A stretch of 64,000 nucleotides of DNA from Flavivirga aquatica (GCF_001747085.1 NZ_MDJD01000047.1:62001-126000); one strand, 5' to 3'. Positions 1 to 10,483 are shown, counted from the first letter of the stretch. Made by a program: numbers and translations. The notes: a model not told the origin generated them from the sequence alone.

Positions 1-272
1 TCAATAACTAACTGATACTCAATCCAAGCCCAATACCATGAAGATAAGTAGAGTAGTAGTTTATGTTTGCTTTCAAAATAACGATAAATTGAACTTTCAT
101 TGGAACCAATTAAAACTCCAAGCTTTTTAAAAGTAAAAGTATCAAAACCAATATCATTAATTAATAAGATACTATGTTCAACAATTCGTTTACCCAATTT
201 AGAAGATTCAGGATCTTTTACATAGATTTTCTCAGGGACAGCTATTTTTAAATTTGAAAGTAAACTTATCAT
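1..272 (-). CDS. TetR/AcrR-type transcriptional regulator, N-terminal part (runs off the left edge)
   Basis: The reverse strand reads from an ATG at 272 to the window edge without a stop, giving about 90 residues. Residues about 25-75 show the layout of a TetR DNA-binding domain: a helix with ...GKRIVEHSILLINDIGFDT, then FTFKKLGVLIGSNESSIYR, then YFESKHKLLLYLSSWY. The 'SIYRYFESKHKLL' stretch matches the recognition helix and following 'YrhFksKeeLl' signature of the family. The ligand-binding C-terminal domain lies outside the window, so the target cannot be guessed. It points left, away from the next gene, and is separated from it by a bidirectional terminator. Confidence 0.75.
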   Translation of the reverse strand, partial: MISLLSNLKIAVPEKIYVKDPESSKLGKRIVEHSILLINDIGFDTFTFKKLGVLIGSNESSIYRYFESKHKLLLYLSSWYWAWIEYQLVI

Positions 273-390
273 AATAGGTTAATTTGATTTCAAATATAAT
301 AGTAATACTATTAAAATCAAGATTAAAACAATTAAATTTATGTTAATAAAAAAAAATAATTAGAAATGAATATCCATCTCTTAGTTTAGA

Positions 391-427
391 GTATAAAAAA
401 GCCCTGATTTTCAGGGCTTTTTTATAC
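391..427. terminator. Bidirectional intrinsic terminator
   Basis: GCCCTGA/TCAGGGC stem with a 3-nt loop, with an A-run on the left and a T-run on the right. It lies just past the stop codon of the leftward gene ending at 442 and works on paper in both directions. Confidence 0.8.
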
Positions 428-441
428 TAGTTTAAATACTA

Positions 442-3400
442 CTATTGGTAATTAAAAGTTTTTATTTTCTTAAAAGGAGATAATTCTATTTTTTCCATTG
501 AAGTTTTATATGCGTTCCATGTTTTTTCAAAAAAGATATTTGTTTTATTTAATCCATCTTCTAATGCTTTTTTTGCATGTATAAGTAAAGCATTCTCTGT
601 GGATGTTAAACCTTTTTGTCTTGATTTAGCATAGTTTTTTGCTAAATTGATACGCTGGTTAATATTGGGTTTGAGATTTCTTGTAAGGCCTTGTCTTTTA
701 TCCTTTTTACCAAGATAAAGATCAATAATGCTTTCTGTTTTTTTTATAATTTCTTTGGACTCTTTTATTTGATTTTTGTATTTTTCTTTATCTAGCTCTT
801 TCAAGTTAGATAAATATTTTTTAGCTGTTTTTTTACTTTCTATTAATTGTTTAACAGCATCAGCCATGACTTGAGTCATGTTTTCAATATCTTTAGATCT
901 GTTGTAAACTTCAGTTAAAGATTTAGTCGATTTGTTTAAACGAGGATCACTTTTTACAGTAATCATTTCCTCAGACGTTTGATCTCCAAAACTCATTACA
1001 ATTTTATAAGTTCCAGGTTTTACTAATGTCCCTCCAGGTTCGTTTTGCTTTTTGTTAATAGTACGTTTAGGGGTATCTGGACCCTTTTCGTCCATAAACC
1101 AAATCCATGTTTGAATACCACTTTCTTCAGGAGCTTTTTGTTTTAAAGATCTAATTAAGCGTTCATTGTCATAGATTTTCAAGGTAAGTGAGTCCCATTT
1201 TATAGTATTTTTTTCTTTTTCACTAATAGAATCATCCTCACTCTCATTCTCTTTTTCTTCTTTTTCCTTTTTCCTTTTTTCATCAATTCTCACATAATAG
1301 GAAATATGTGCGCCTTTACTTCTGTTTTCTCCATTATACATGGCATCACCACCAAAACGACTCCCCGAAGGTTGTTGGTAAGCTGCTTGATAAGCAGTAG
1401 GAGGCGTAAATAGTTTTAGCTTTTTATTAATGATTTTATTGTTTTTTGCAATAGCTCGTAATGGACGGATATCATCAAGTATCCATGCAGCTCTTCCAAA
1501 AGTTCCAATAATTAAATCATGTTCCCTAGGGTGTATAATTAAATCTTTCACAGAAACAGTAGGGAAGCCTTCGGTCCATTTTGTCCATTTTCTTCCTGCG
1601 TCTATAGAAATATAAAGACCATCATCTGTTCCTAAAAACATTAGATTAGGCTCATCAATATCTTCAATAATAGATAGTGTGTAGCTTTTTACATCGTTTT
1701 CATCAACAATGCGTTCCCATGTTTTTCCATAATTTTTGGTTCTATAAGCATAAGGTTTGTAGTTAAAACGTCTATAGTCATTAGCTATTAAAAGCGCTTC
1801 ACCTTTATTTTTGTTTGATGCTTTTATTTGTGGTATCCAACAACCTTCAGGCAATCCTTTTATGTTTTTAGTAATATCGATCCATGTGTTTCCTCCATTT
1901 TGAGTGATGTGAACTTTGCCATCATCAGTACTAACCCAAAGCATATCTTTTTCTAAAGGAGAAGGTTCGATAACTAAAATGGTACAATGGTTTTCTGCTC
2001 CAGTAGCATCTATAGTTAATCCACCACTTTCAGATTGGTTTAATTTTTTAGGATTGTTAGTTGTTAAATCCTTAGAAATAATAGACCATGTTAAGCCTTT
2101 ATCTGTCGATTTATGTACAAACTGACTTCCAAAATAAAGTGTGCTAGAGTTAAAAGGATCTATATTCATAGCAGCATTCCAGTTAAAACGCAGTAATGTA
2201 TTAGCATCGGGATGTGTTGGTCTTACGATGTAGTTATTACCAGTTTCCGAATCATATCTACTAACATAGCCTTGTTGACTCATGGACCAGCCATAACGAG
2301 AATCTTCCTTATCCGGAATCACATCAAAGCCATCACCAAAACTTATTTCTTGCCAATATGAATTACGAATACCTTGAGCTCGCCATGTATAAGCAGGGCC
2401 TTTCCAAGAGCCATTATCTTGCATACCACCATAAACATTATAAGGAATTTCGTTATCTACATTAATATGATAAAATTGAGCAACAGGAAGATTGCCTATA
2501 AATCGCCAGTTCTTACCACCATCTTTAGTAATATTTAAACCGCCATCATTTCCATCAATCATAAAATTACCATTAGTTGGGTGAATCCACCATGCATGAT
2601 GATCTGGGTGAACACCATTATCTACACCATAAGCAGGCATAAGTTGAGAAAAGTTTTTGCCACCATCTTCACTCTTATTTATATATGTAAAAACAGAATA
2701 TAATCGGTTTTCATTTTGTGGATCTACATATATTTCCGAATAATAAAAGGGTCTATTTCCAATATCACTTTTATCATTTATTTTTTTCCATTTAAATCCG
2801 CCATCTTCACTTTTGTATAATGCATTTTTCTTTGCTTCAATAAGCGCATATATAATATTAGGTTTATTTGATGCAATGGCAATACCAATTCTACCTAAAT
2901 CACCTTTAGGTAAACCGTCTTGGTCTGTTAATTTTTTCCATGTATTCCCGCCATCATGCGTTATATGTAGACCAGAACCTTTGCCACCAGAGTTAAAAAA
3001 CCATGGTTCGCGTTTGTGTTCCCACATTGCAGCTATTAATTTGTTTGGATTTGTTGGATCCATAACCAAATCTGCAGCTCCAGTTTTATTATTTTCAAAA
3101 AGAATTTTGTTCCATGTTTTGCCACCGTCAATAGTTTTAAAAACACCGCGTTCAGGATGTTCTCCCCAGGGCGACCCAATGGCAGCTATATAAACTATAT
3201 TCGGATTTGTTGGATCTATAATAACTCTATGTATATGGCGGGTGTTTTCTAATCCCATTAAGTTCCAATTCTTACCGCCATCAAGAGATTTATATACACC
3301 ATAACCACCGTTTAAACTATTTCTGGGGTTGCCTTCTCCTGTGCCAACCCAAATTACAGAAGGGTTAGATTGTTGAATAGCTACAGCTCCAATAGAAGCA

Positions 3401-3651
3401 GTAACTTCTTTGTCAAAAAGAGCTTGCCATTTTATTCCTCCAGAAGTAGATTTCCATAAACCACCAGAAGCTGTACCAGCGTATATAATATCTGGGTTTG
3501 AATGTACAACATCTATAGAGGTAACTCTACCAGACATACCGCCAGGACCAATATTTCTAGGGTGTTTATTTTTTAGTAAGTTTATTGAGAAATCTTGACT
3601 AAAAACTATAAAAGAAGCTAATAAAAAAATAAATAAAAAAGGGTTTTTCAT
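442..3651 (-). CDS. Secreted BNR/VPS10-type beta-propeller protein
   Basis: 1069 residues starting with a signal peptide (MKNPFLFIFLLASFIVFSQ, then DF). Residues about 45-720 hold at least ten Asp-box/BNR repeats of the type SxDGGKxW (for example KSLDGGKNW, KTIDGGKTW, THDGGNTW, KDGGKNW, TQNGGNTW), the blade signature of sortilin/VPS10-like and sialidase-like propellers. The last ~300 residues include a charged Lys/Glu-rich linker (around residue 800) and a helical tail. No T9SS sorting domain is visible, so it is probably periplasmic or outer-membrane associated. The family is common in Flavobacteriia, often annotated as glycosyl hydrolase or VPS10 protein, but catalytic activity is not established. 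It is a monocistronic leftward gene followed by a terminator. Confidence 0.85.
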   Translation of the reverse strand: MKNPFLFIFLLASFIVFSQDFSINLLKNKHPRNIGPGGMSGRVTSIDVVHSNPDIIYAGTASGGLWKSTSGGIKWQALFDKEVTASIGAVAIQQSNPSVIWVGTGEGNPRNSLNGGYGVYKSLDGGKNWNLMGLENTRHIHRVIIDPTNPNIVYIAAIGSPWGEHPERGVFKTIDGGKTWNKILFENNKTGAADLVMDPTNPNKLIAAMWEHKREPWFFNSGGKGSGLHITHDGGNTWKKLTDQDGLPKGDLGRIGIAIASNKPNIIYALIEAKKNALYKSEDGGFKWKKINDKSDIGNRPFYYSEIYVDPQNENRLYSVFTYINKSEDGGKNFSQLMPAYGVDNGVHPDHHAWWIHPTNGNFMIDGNDGGLNITKDGGKNWRFIGNLPVAQFYHINVDNEIPYNVYGGMQDNGSWKGPAYTWRAQGIRNSYWQEISFGDGFDVIPDKEDSRYGWSMSQQGYVSRYDSETGNNYIVRPTHPDANTLLRFNWNAAMNIDPFNSSTLYFGSQFVHKSTDKGLTWSIISKDLTTNNPKKLNQSESGGLTIDATGAENHCTILVIEPSPLEKDMLWVSTDDGKVHITQNGGNTWIDITKNIKGLPEGCWIPQIKASNKNKGEALLIANDYRRFNYKPYAYRTKNYGKTWERIVDENDVKSYTLSIIEDIDEPNLMFLGTDDGLYISIDAGRKWTKWTEGFPTVSVKDLIIHPREHDLIIGTFGRAAWILDDIRPLRAIAKNNKIINKKLKLFTPPTAYQAAYQQPSGSRFGGDAMYNGENRSKGAHISYYVRIDEKRKKEKEEKENESEDDSISEKEKNTIKWDSLTLKIYDNERLIRSLKQKAPEESGIQTWIWFMDEKGPDTPKRTINKKQNEPGGTLVKPGTYKIVMSFGDQTSEEMITVKSDPRLNKSTKSLTEVYNRSKDIENMTQVMADAVKQLIESKKTAKKYLSNLKELDKEKYKNQIKESKEIIKKTESIIDLYLGKKDKRQGLTRNLKPNINQRINLAKNYAKSRQKGLTSTENALLIHAKKALEDGLNKTNIFFEKTWNAYKTSMEKIELSPFKKIKTFNYQ

Positions 3652-3758
3652 TATAAAGGGTTTATGTTGTCTAAAATAGTGAAAACTTATTATTGGATTA
3701 ATAAAATAAATGTTAATGCTACAAACCGTATAATTAAATATAGTATTTTTATACAGCT

Positions 3759-4886
3759 ATGAAAAATAATAAAACGTATAGAAAAGGTTTTGTGTTTAAA
3801 ACATATGAAGCCCCATACCAATCACCTTTTGATAAACTTTTTGAAATTTTTAAAGAGTTAATTACCCATACTTCAGGAGATTTTGATGAAGCTATCAACT
3901 GGTTACGTGAATTGGATAAAGAATATAAACTAACAACTCCTGAATATACTATTGATGATTTTATTGAAGATTTAAAAAAGAAAGGATATATACGAGAAGA
4001 AATTGATCCAGATGGACAGGGTGGTATGGCAATTACTGCTAAAACAGAACGGGCTATTAGGCAACAAGCACTGGATCACATTTTTGGAAAGATTAAACGT
4101 AGTGGACGAGGAAATCATAAAAGTAAGAGTCCTGGAGTGGGAGATGAGCATACAGGTGATTACAGAGGCTATCAGTTTGGTGATGCTTTAGATAAGGTAT
4201 CTATGACGGAAAGCTTAAAAAATGCACAAATTAATCATGGTGTAGGAGATTTTAGCATATCCGAAGACGACTTAGTTGTAGAAGAAGCGTTACATAAATC
4301 GCAAATGAGTACTGTTTTAATGATTGATATTAGTCACAGTATGATATTATATGGTGAAGATAGAATTACTCCAGCTAAAAAAGTAGCTATGGCTTTGGCA
4401 GAATTAATTACAACGCGTTATCCAAAAGATACTTTAGATATTTTAGTTTTTGGTAATGATGCATGGCAAATAGAAATTAAAGATTTGCCATACTTAAAAG
4501 TAGGACCTTACCATACTAATACTGTAGCGGGTTTACAATTGGCTATGGATTTATTAAGACGAAAACGAAATACCAATAAACAAATTTTTATGATTACAGA
4601 TGGTAAACCAAGTTGTTTACGTTTGCCAGACGGTCAATATTATAAGAATAGTAATGGTCTAGATAAGCATATTGTAAATAAATGTTATGCTATGGCACAA
4701 CAAGCAAGGAAATTGCATATTCCTATAACAACCTTTATGATTGCTCAAGATAGTTATTTAATGCAATTTGTTAGAGCGTTTACACAAGCAAATCAGGGTA
4801 AAGCCTTTTATACAGGCTTAAAAGGATTGGGTGAAATGATTTTTGAAGATTACGAAACAAACAGAAAAAAAAGAATTAAGGGGTAA
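3759..4886 (+). CDS. VWA-domain protein, partner of the downstream AAA+ ATPase
   Basis: 375 residues. The C-terminal half (about 180-365) is a von Willebrand factor A domain with a recognisable MIDAS: DISHSM (DxSxS), a Thr in PYHTNTVAG and the Asp of MITDGKPS. The N-terminal half is a charged helical region typical of CoxE/YeaD-like or BatA-like VWA partners. No signal peptide or membrane segment, so cytoplasmic. The next gene (93 bp downstream, same strand) encodes a ChlI/MoxR-like AAA+ ATPase. By analogy with MoxR-VWA and chelatase I-D pairs the two probably form a metal- or cofactor-insertion or complex-assembly chaperone; the client is unknown. It is divergent from the BNR gene. Confidence 0.8.
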   Translation: MKNNKTYRKGFVFKTYEAPYQSPFDKLFEIFKELITHTSGDFDEAINWLRELDKEYKLTTPEYTIDDFIEDLKKKGYIREEIDPDGQGGMAITAKTERAIRQQALDHIFGKIKRSGRGNHKSKSPGVGDEHTGDYRGYQFGDALDKVSMTESLKNAQINHGVGDFSISEDDLVVEEALHKSQMSTVLMIDISHSMILYGEDRITPAKKVAMALAELITTRYPKDTLDILVFGNDAWQIEIKDLPYLKVGPYHTNTVAGLQLAMDLLRRKRNTNKQIFMITDGKPSCLRLPDGQYYKNSNGLDKHIVNKCYAMAQQARKLHIPITTFMIAQDSYLMQFVRAFTQANQGKAFYTGLKGLGEMIFEDYETNRKKRIKG

Positions 4887-4979
4887 ATATAAAAGACAAA
4901 AGAATATAGACAATAGAAAAAAGAATCAGGGTATAATACTTGTTTTCTTCAAGCTATGGCTCTTCTCTAAAAAAAGAAC

Positions 4980-6446
4980 ATGAATATAGAAACAATAAAC
5001 ACATTAAGAGAATTAAAAAAATCAGGATATAAAAGTAAATCTATAAAAGATGAGCTGCGAGATAATTTAATTCGGAAAATAAAAAATAAAGAAACCACTT
5101 TTAAAGGTGTTCATGGTTATGAAAACACTGTAATTCCAGAGTTAGAACGTGCCATTTTGTCAAGACACAATATTAACTTATTAGGATTACGCGGACAAGC
5201 AAAAACAAGGTTAGCACGTTTAATGCTAAATTTATTAGATGAGTATATTCCTTTTATAGAAGGTTCTGAAATTAATGATGATCCTTTACAACCTATTTCT
5301 CGTTTTGCAACAGAATTAATTAATGAAAAAGGGGATGATACTCCAATTTCTTGGTTGCATAGAAATGATCGTTTTGCTGAGAAACTAGCAACTCCAGATG
5401 TAACTGTAGCAGATATTATTGGAGATGTAGATCCTATAAAGGCAGCTAATTTAAAACTAAGTTATGCAGACGATAGAGTAATTCATTATGGTATGATTCC
5501 ACGAGCCAACCGTTGTATTTTTGTTATAAATGAATTACCAGATTTACAAGCTAGAATACAAGTAGCGCTATTTAATATTCTGCAAGAAGGCGATATTCAA
5601 ATAAGAGGATTTAAGTTGAGGTTGCCTTTAGATATTCAGTTTTTATTTACTGCAAATCCAGAAGATTATACAAATAGAGGAAGTATTGTTACGCCTTTAA
5701 AAGATAGAATAGGATCTCAAATTTTAACGCACTATCCAGTTGATATTGAAACAGCAAGGTTAATTACCGAACAAGAAGCAAAAAGTGTTGAGAGCCAAAA
5801 AGACACAGTACAAGTTCCAGATTTAGCAAGAGATTTATTAGAACAAATTGTTTTTGAAGCCCGAGAAAGTGAATATATAGATGCAAAAAGTGGTGTAAGT
5901 GCACGTTTAAGTATTACAGCTTTAGAAAATTTATTAAGTACAGCTGAAAGACGCGCTTTAATGATGGGGGATGAGCAAACAACTTTAAGATTGTCAGATT
6001 TTGTAGGGATTATACCGTCTATTACTGGAAAAGTTGAATTGGTTTATGAAGGAGAGCAAGAAGGTGCAGCCGTTGTAGCTTATAATTTAATTGGTGCAGC
6101 TGTTAAAAGCTTATTTTCTAAATTTTTTCCTAAAATAGGAAAACTACAAAAACAAGAAGAAGAAAGTCCTTATGATGATGTTGTTTCTTGGTTTTTTAAT
6201 CAAAAAGAAGGTTTTAAGCTATTAGACGATTTAAATGATAAAGAATATAAAAGTTTGTTAGATAATATTTCTCCATTAGATAGTTTATTAAGGGAGCATC
6301 AACCTAATTTATTAAAAGAAGATAGTTATTTTGTTAAAGAGTTTGTGTTATGGGCTTTAGTTGAATTTAAACAATTAAGTAAACATAGATTTTCTGAAGG
6401 GATTCAATTTAAAGATCCATATGGTAGCTTTATTAGCGGTATTTAA
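4980..6446 (+). CDS. MoxR/magnesium-chelatase ChlI-like AAA+ ATPase
   Basis: 488 residues. Walker A is GLRGQAKT (about residue 68-75), the Walker B region is CIFVINELPDL, and it is followed by the chelatase-type insert ILQEGDIQIRG and the sensor 1 segment FTANPEDY, then LKDRIGSQI as the arginine-finger region. These are the landmarks of the helix-2-insert AAA+ clade (ChlI, MoxR, RavA). A lid and an extended C-terminal helical region (about 330-488) follow. It sits 93 bp after the VWA gene. It would remodel a client recognised by the VWA protein, with the substrate unknown. Its stop codon overlaps the stop of the convergent kinase gene by 4 bp, leaving no terminator between them. Confidence 0.85.
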   Translation: MNIETINTLRELKKSGYKSKSIKDELRDNLIRKIKNKETTFKGVHGYENTVIPELERAILSRHNINLLGLRGQAKTRLARLMLNLLDEYIPFIEGSEINDDPLQPISRFATELINEKGDDTPISWLHRNDRFAEKLATPDVTVADIIGDVDPIKAANLKLSYADDRVIHYGMIPRANRCIFVINELPDLQARIQVALFNILQEGDIQIRGFKLRLPLDIQFLFTANPEDYTNRGSIVTPLKDRIGSQILTHYPVDIETARLITEQEAKSVESQKDTVQVPDLARDLLEQIVFEARESEYIDAKSGVSARLSITALENLLSTAERRALMMGDEQTTLRLSDFVGIIPSITGKVELVYEGEQEGAAVVAYNLIGAAVKSLFSKFFPKIGKLQKQEEESPYDDVVSWFFNQKEGFKLLDDLNDKEYKSLLDNISPLDSLLREHQPNLLKEDSYFVKEFVLWALVEFKQLSKHRFSEGIQFKDPYGSFISGI

Positions 6447-8506
6447 TCCAGTACATTGATTTGGAGGTCTTGTTGCAAAACAACTTTTAAGATTCCAGAA
6501 TCTATGGGCTTTGTTAAATAACCATCGAATCCAGCTATAGAGGCTTTGTTTATTGCTTCTTCATGGTTATAGGCAGTTTGAGCTATAATACAAATATTAG
6601 GGTCTATTTTTTTTATTTTTTTTGTAGCTTCATATCCATCAACAATAGGCATTTTTATATCCATAAAAATAATATCATAGCTAGATTGTTCAACTAGTTT
6701 AATAGCCTCTAAACCGTTTTGAGCCCAAGAAATATGGTTTTCTTGGGCAATTAACTTGTCTAACATTTTATGTAATACAAGATAATTAAGCTTCATATCT
6801 TCAGCTATAATAATTTTTAAAGAATCATTATTATTTAAAGGCTTTGTAACTAAAGTATCTTTTATAGGAGAAGTTGATATTTCTAAAGGTAAATTAATAG
6901 AAAATTTACAACCTTCATTTGGAGTGCTATCAATTGTTATATGTCCGCCTAAAGATTTTATATTTTTGTTAGCAATAGATAACCCAACACCTAAGCCATC
7001 ATATTTTTTAGAAAGTTTTCTCTCTTCTTGATAAAATTCGCTAAAAATAGCATTAATTTTTTCAGGGTTTATACCAATGCCTGTATCGTTAATAGTTATT
7101 AATAATTCATTATTTTGAATAGTAGAAATAAATGAGATGTGCCCTTTATCTGTAAACTTTATAGCATTATCAAGTATCTTGCTAATGGCTTTAATTAATC
7201 GATGTTTATCAGTAATGATATAACTTTTATCTGATGTTATTAAATTTTGAAACTCAAAACTTAAATTTTTGTGAAGTGCTTTTGGTTTGTATATTTCATA
7301 CAAAGAGTTGACTTCTTTGTATATGTTTATAATTTTATTTTTTGGTTCTATTTTTTGCGATTTGAGTTCAGATATTTCAATAATGTCATTTAATATACTA
7401 GTAAGATTAGTACTTTCTTGAATAATATTGTTTAAATATTCAGCTTTACTTTCTTTACTTAAACTATTATATTTTAAAAGATTTGAAAAACCTGTAATAA
7501 TATTAAGAGGTGTTTTTATTTCATGAGATATGTTTTGTAAGAATAAGGTTTTAAGCTGGTTATTCTTTTCAGCTATTAGTTTTGCTTTGAATAGCGCTTT
7601 AGTTCTTCTTTTAACTTCTTGTTTTAAATAGTATATAAAAAACAAAAAGAGTATGAGTATTAATACTAATACTTTGAGTGCTATATTCCAAAAATCGGGT
7701 TTTTTATGAAACGGGACATTGATATCGTACAGCCATTTATTTATAATCTCATTTTTTTCTTCTAAGTTAATAGAATTATTTCCCTTTTTTATAATACTTG
7801 CAAGTATAGGTTTGTCTTTTGAAGACGCAAAACTTAATTCATTATTGTATTTTAAAGTACTTTGTTTTTTTAAGCCTGTATAACCCTCTTTAGCAATAAT
7901 GTGCAGACTAATGGTTTCTAGTCCTATATAAGCATCTACTTCATTATTAATAAGAGCTTTAATACATGCTTTTTCATCTATTCTAGGAGTAAGAATTATT
8001 TCGGGATATTTCTTACTTAAATATTCCTCTATTGAGTATTTAGAGCCTACTGCTACTTTCTTGTTTTTTAAGTCTTTAATAGATAGTTTTTTATCGTTTT
8101 TAGTTAGTATAATGTGTTTCCCTTTAAAAACAGGTTCAGTAAAAGTTAAATAAGTTCTTCTTTCTTCAGTGTTTTGTATATTTAGAATGATATCAACCTT
8201 ATTTTGTTTAGCGTCATCAATGAGTAATTGCCATTCTCGGTAATATTTCTTTTTGAAAGTATGACTAATATTGCTTTCTAGTTTTTTTAAATAGTCTAAT
8301 AAGATACCATCTACTTGCCCTTTATTGTTTAAGAATTCATAAGGTGGATAACTTATATATATACCTACAGTTAAATCAGGGTTGTTTTCTAGATATGTAC
8401 TTTCTTTTTCAGATAAGATAGATGTATTACTACATGTATTAATTGATAAAAAAAATAATATAATAGCTATTATATGTAAATAGCGATTAGAAAAAAAAAT
8501 TGGCAT
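6443..8506 (-). CDS. Hybrid histidine kinase with periplasmic solute-binding-like sensor
   Basis: 687 residues. An N-terminal hydrophobic segment ends in LSINTCSNTS, a possible lipobox or signal anchor. Residues about 40-260 resemble a family 3 periplasmic binding domain (PPYEFLN, then VDIILNIQNTEERRTYLTFTEPVF, then KKVAVGSKYS). One transmembrane helix lies at about 275-293. HisKA follows with the phosphoacceptor His328 in FLQNISHEIKTPLN, then HATPase_c with N-box DNAIKFTD, DTGIGI and GLGVGLSI. A C-terminal receiver domain has Asp616 in FMDIKMP and the conserved Lys of YLTKPID. It is an EvgS/BvgS-like layout with a single binding domain and no output domain. A phosphorelay partner is not encoded nearby. 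Confidence 0.9.
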   Translation of the reverse strand: MPIFFSNRYLHIIAIILFFLSINTCSNTSILSEKESTYLENNPDLTVGIYISYPPYEFLNNKGQVDGILLDYLKKLESNISHTFKKKYYREWQLLIDDAKQNKVDIILNIQNTEERRTYLTFTEPVFKGKHIILTKNDKKLSIKDLKNKKVAVGSKYSIEEYLSKKYPEIILTPRIDEKACIKALINNEVDAYIGLETISLHIIAKEGYTGLKKQSTLKYNNELSFASSKDKPILASIIKKGNNSINLEEKNEIINKWLYDINVPFHKKPDFWNIALKVLVLILILFLFFIYYLKQEVKRRTKALFKAKLIAEKNNQLKTLFLQNISHEIKTPLNIITGFSNLLKYNSLSKESKAEYLNNIIQESTNLTSILNDIIEISELKSQKIEPKNKIINIYKEVNSLYEIYKPKALHKNLSFEFQNLITSDKSYIITDKHRLIKAISKILDNAIKFTDKGHISFISTIQNNELLITINDTGIGINPEKINAIFSEFYQEERKLSKKYDGLGVGLSIANKNIKSLGGHITIDSTPNEGCKFSINLPLEISTSPIKDTLVTKPLNNNDSLKIIIAEDMKLNYLVLHKMLDKLIAQENHISWAQNGLEAIKLVEQSSYDIIFMDIKMPIVDGYEATKKIKKIDPNICIIAQTAYNHEEAINKASIAGFDGYLTKPIDSGILKVVLQQDLQINVLD

Positions 8507-8783
8507 TTGGTTGGTTTTTAAGACTAATTTAATAATTTTCTAGTTATAGATAGTATGTAAAACACAATTTGTTTATTGTAACTAGAAATATATGAGTAAA
8601 AAAAAGTGGTATTAATCTATAGCACTGATTTAAAAAAGGTTACGATTTGTAGTTTATTTCTTTCTTGGAATAATTAATCTTTAATAATTTAATATAAAAG
8701 CTATATTATTATAAGAAATAATTCTTCCTTCTGTCTTTTATTCTTGTTTTTTTATGAAAATTAAGAATATTTTTTGTTATTTA

Positions 8784-10436
8784 TTATTGAATGATTTTCT
8801 TAGAATTGATGTAAAAATTGGGATCGATGTTAAGTAGCATTTTACTAGAAGGAATTGTGTATGTTTGCCATTCTGATTTTGGATGTAACCATTGTTTTTT
8901 ATCTCCAATTTCAATGATTATAGGCATATTAAATTTATCTACAATATTAGTCCATTTATATTTTAACGTTTTTTGTCTTATAGAATACTCTAAAGTAGGA
9001 ATACGTATATCTCTTAAATATTGATTAAAAAAAGCCGTTAAATCCATGCCTGTTTCTTTAGATAAATAATCTTCAATTTGCTGTGTAGTAACTGTTTTAT
9101 GATAAAAAGTTATATTTAACCCACGTAAAATTTTACGCCATTTGTTATCATCTTTAATTAGTTGTCTTAATGTATGAAGCATATTAGCCCCTTTATAATA
9201 CATGTCGGAAGATCCTTCATGGTTTACATTATAAAGACCTATTAAAGGGCGATCGTTTAGAATATTTTTACGAGTACCTATAATATATTCTGAAGCAGCT
9301 TGTTTGCCATAGTGATAATCTAAAAATAAACTTTCGGAATATGCAGTAAAGCTTTCATGAATCCACATATCTGCAATATCTTTGTTAGTAATGTTATTAG
9401 CAAACCATTCATGTCCAGCTTCATGTACAATAATAAAATCGAATTTTAAGCCCCAACCAGTACCAGATAAATCATTACCCAAATAACCATTCTTATAACC
9501 ATTACCATAAGTTATAGAGCTTTGGTGTTCCATACCTAAATAAGGGGCTTCCACAAGTTTAAAACTGTCTGCGTAAAATGGATATTGTCCAAACCAATGC
9601 TCAAAAGATTCAATCATCATAGGCACTTGTCTAAAGTGTGCTTTCGCTTTTTCAAGATTATCTTTTAAAACGTAATAATTAAGATCTAATTTTCCTCCTA
9701 GACCATCATAAGTTTCCGAAAAATTAGCAAAATCCCCTATGTTAATATTTACACCATAATTATTTATTGGGTTTTTAACAAACCAAGTGTATGTTTTTGT
9801 ATCACCATATTGATCTATGCGTCGTAACCTTCCATTAGAAACGTTTGTTAGGTTTTTTGGAACATTAACACTAATAGTCATGCTATCTACCTCATCATAC
9901 ATATGATCTTTACAAGGCCACCATACACTAGCACCTAAACCTTGACATGAAGAGGCAACAAAAGGATTCTCATTATTGTCTTTTTTCCATGATATACCAC
10001 CATCCCAAGGTGCCTTTATAGCTTCTTTTGGATGGCCTTCATAATATACATCTAGGATTTTAATTTCTCCTATATCTTGATTATCTATTAATGTAATAAA
10101 ATGTGCATTACCGTCATGTTTAATTTGTAATTCCTCACCACTTTGTATTGCTTTTAATAATTTCATAGGTGATTGTAAATCAATCTGCATTACAGTTTGA
10201 TTTTCCAAAACTTTATATTGAATAGTGTTTTTTCCAGAGATAAATTTATTATCGATATCAACTTTAATATCTAAATGATAGTAAGTTAAATCCCACCATT
10301 GACGTTCGGGAGTAATACTTCCTCTTAAAGTATCTTGTCTAGAAAAGTTTGCTTTTTCACTTAATAAACCTTGAGCTTGTATCGAAATACATGAAACTAT
10401 GGAAACGAATAATAGAAAAAAGAAACGATTAATCAT
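8784..10436 (-). CDS. Secreted M1-family zinc aminopeptidase
   Basis: 550 residues with a signal peptide (through SIQAQG). The gluzincin zinc site is intact: VHEAGHEWFAN with His338, Glu339 and His342, and the third ligand Glu361 in WIHESF, exactly HExxH-18-E. The substrate-recognition loop that is GxMEN in the family reads GMEHQ (about residue 301-305), as in related flavobacterial M1 enzymes. The N-terminal beta domain (about 45-240) precedes the catalytic domain. It probably trims peptides in the periplasm or outside the cell. The neighbouring leftward gene upstream is another exopeptidase-type enzyme (M28), 47 bp away, so the two may be co-transcribed for peptide utilisation. Confidence 0.9.
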   Translation of the reverse strand: MINRFFFLLFVSIVSCISIQAQGLLSEKANFSRQDTLRGSITPERQWWDLTYYHLDIKVDIDNKFISGKNTIQYKVLENQTVMQIDLQSPMKLLKAIQSGEELQIKHDGNAHFITLIDNQDIGEIKILDVYYEGHPKEAIKAPWDGGISWKKDNNENPFVASSCQGLGASVWWPCKDHMYDEVDSMTISVNVPKNLTNVSNGRLRRIDQYGDTKTYTWFVKNPINNYGVNINIGDFANFSETYDGLGGKLDLNYYVLKDNLEKAKAHFRQVPMMIESFEHWFGQYPFYADSFKLVEAPYLGMEHQSSITYGNGYKNGYLGNDLSGTGWGLKFDFIIVHEAGHEWFANNITNKDIADMWIHESFTAYSESLFLDYHYGKQAASEYIIGTRKNILNDRPLIGLYNVNHEGSSDMYYKGANMLHTLRQLIKDDNKWRKILRGLNITFYHKTVTTQQIEDYLSKETGMDLTAFFNQYLRDIRIPTLEYSIRQKTLKYKWTNIVDKFNMPIIIEIGDKKQWLHPKSEWQTYTIPSSKMLLNIDPNFYINSKKIIQ

Positions 10437-10483
10437 GGGTTTAATTTTGTTTAAAATTAACGAAAAAGGTTTTTAAGACTATG

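Noticed and set aside
2813-3193. 126-aa plus-strand ORF in the BNR-protein gene
   Set aside because: Antisense of Asp-box repeats; no signal or domain.
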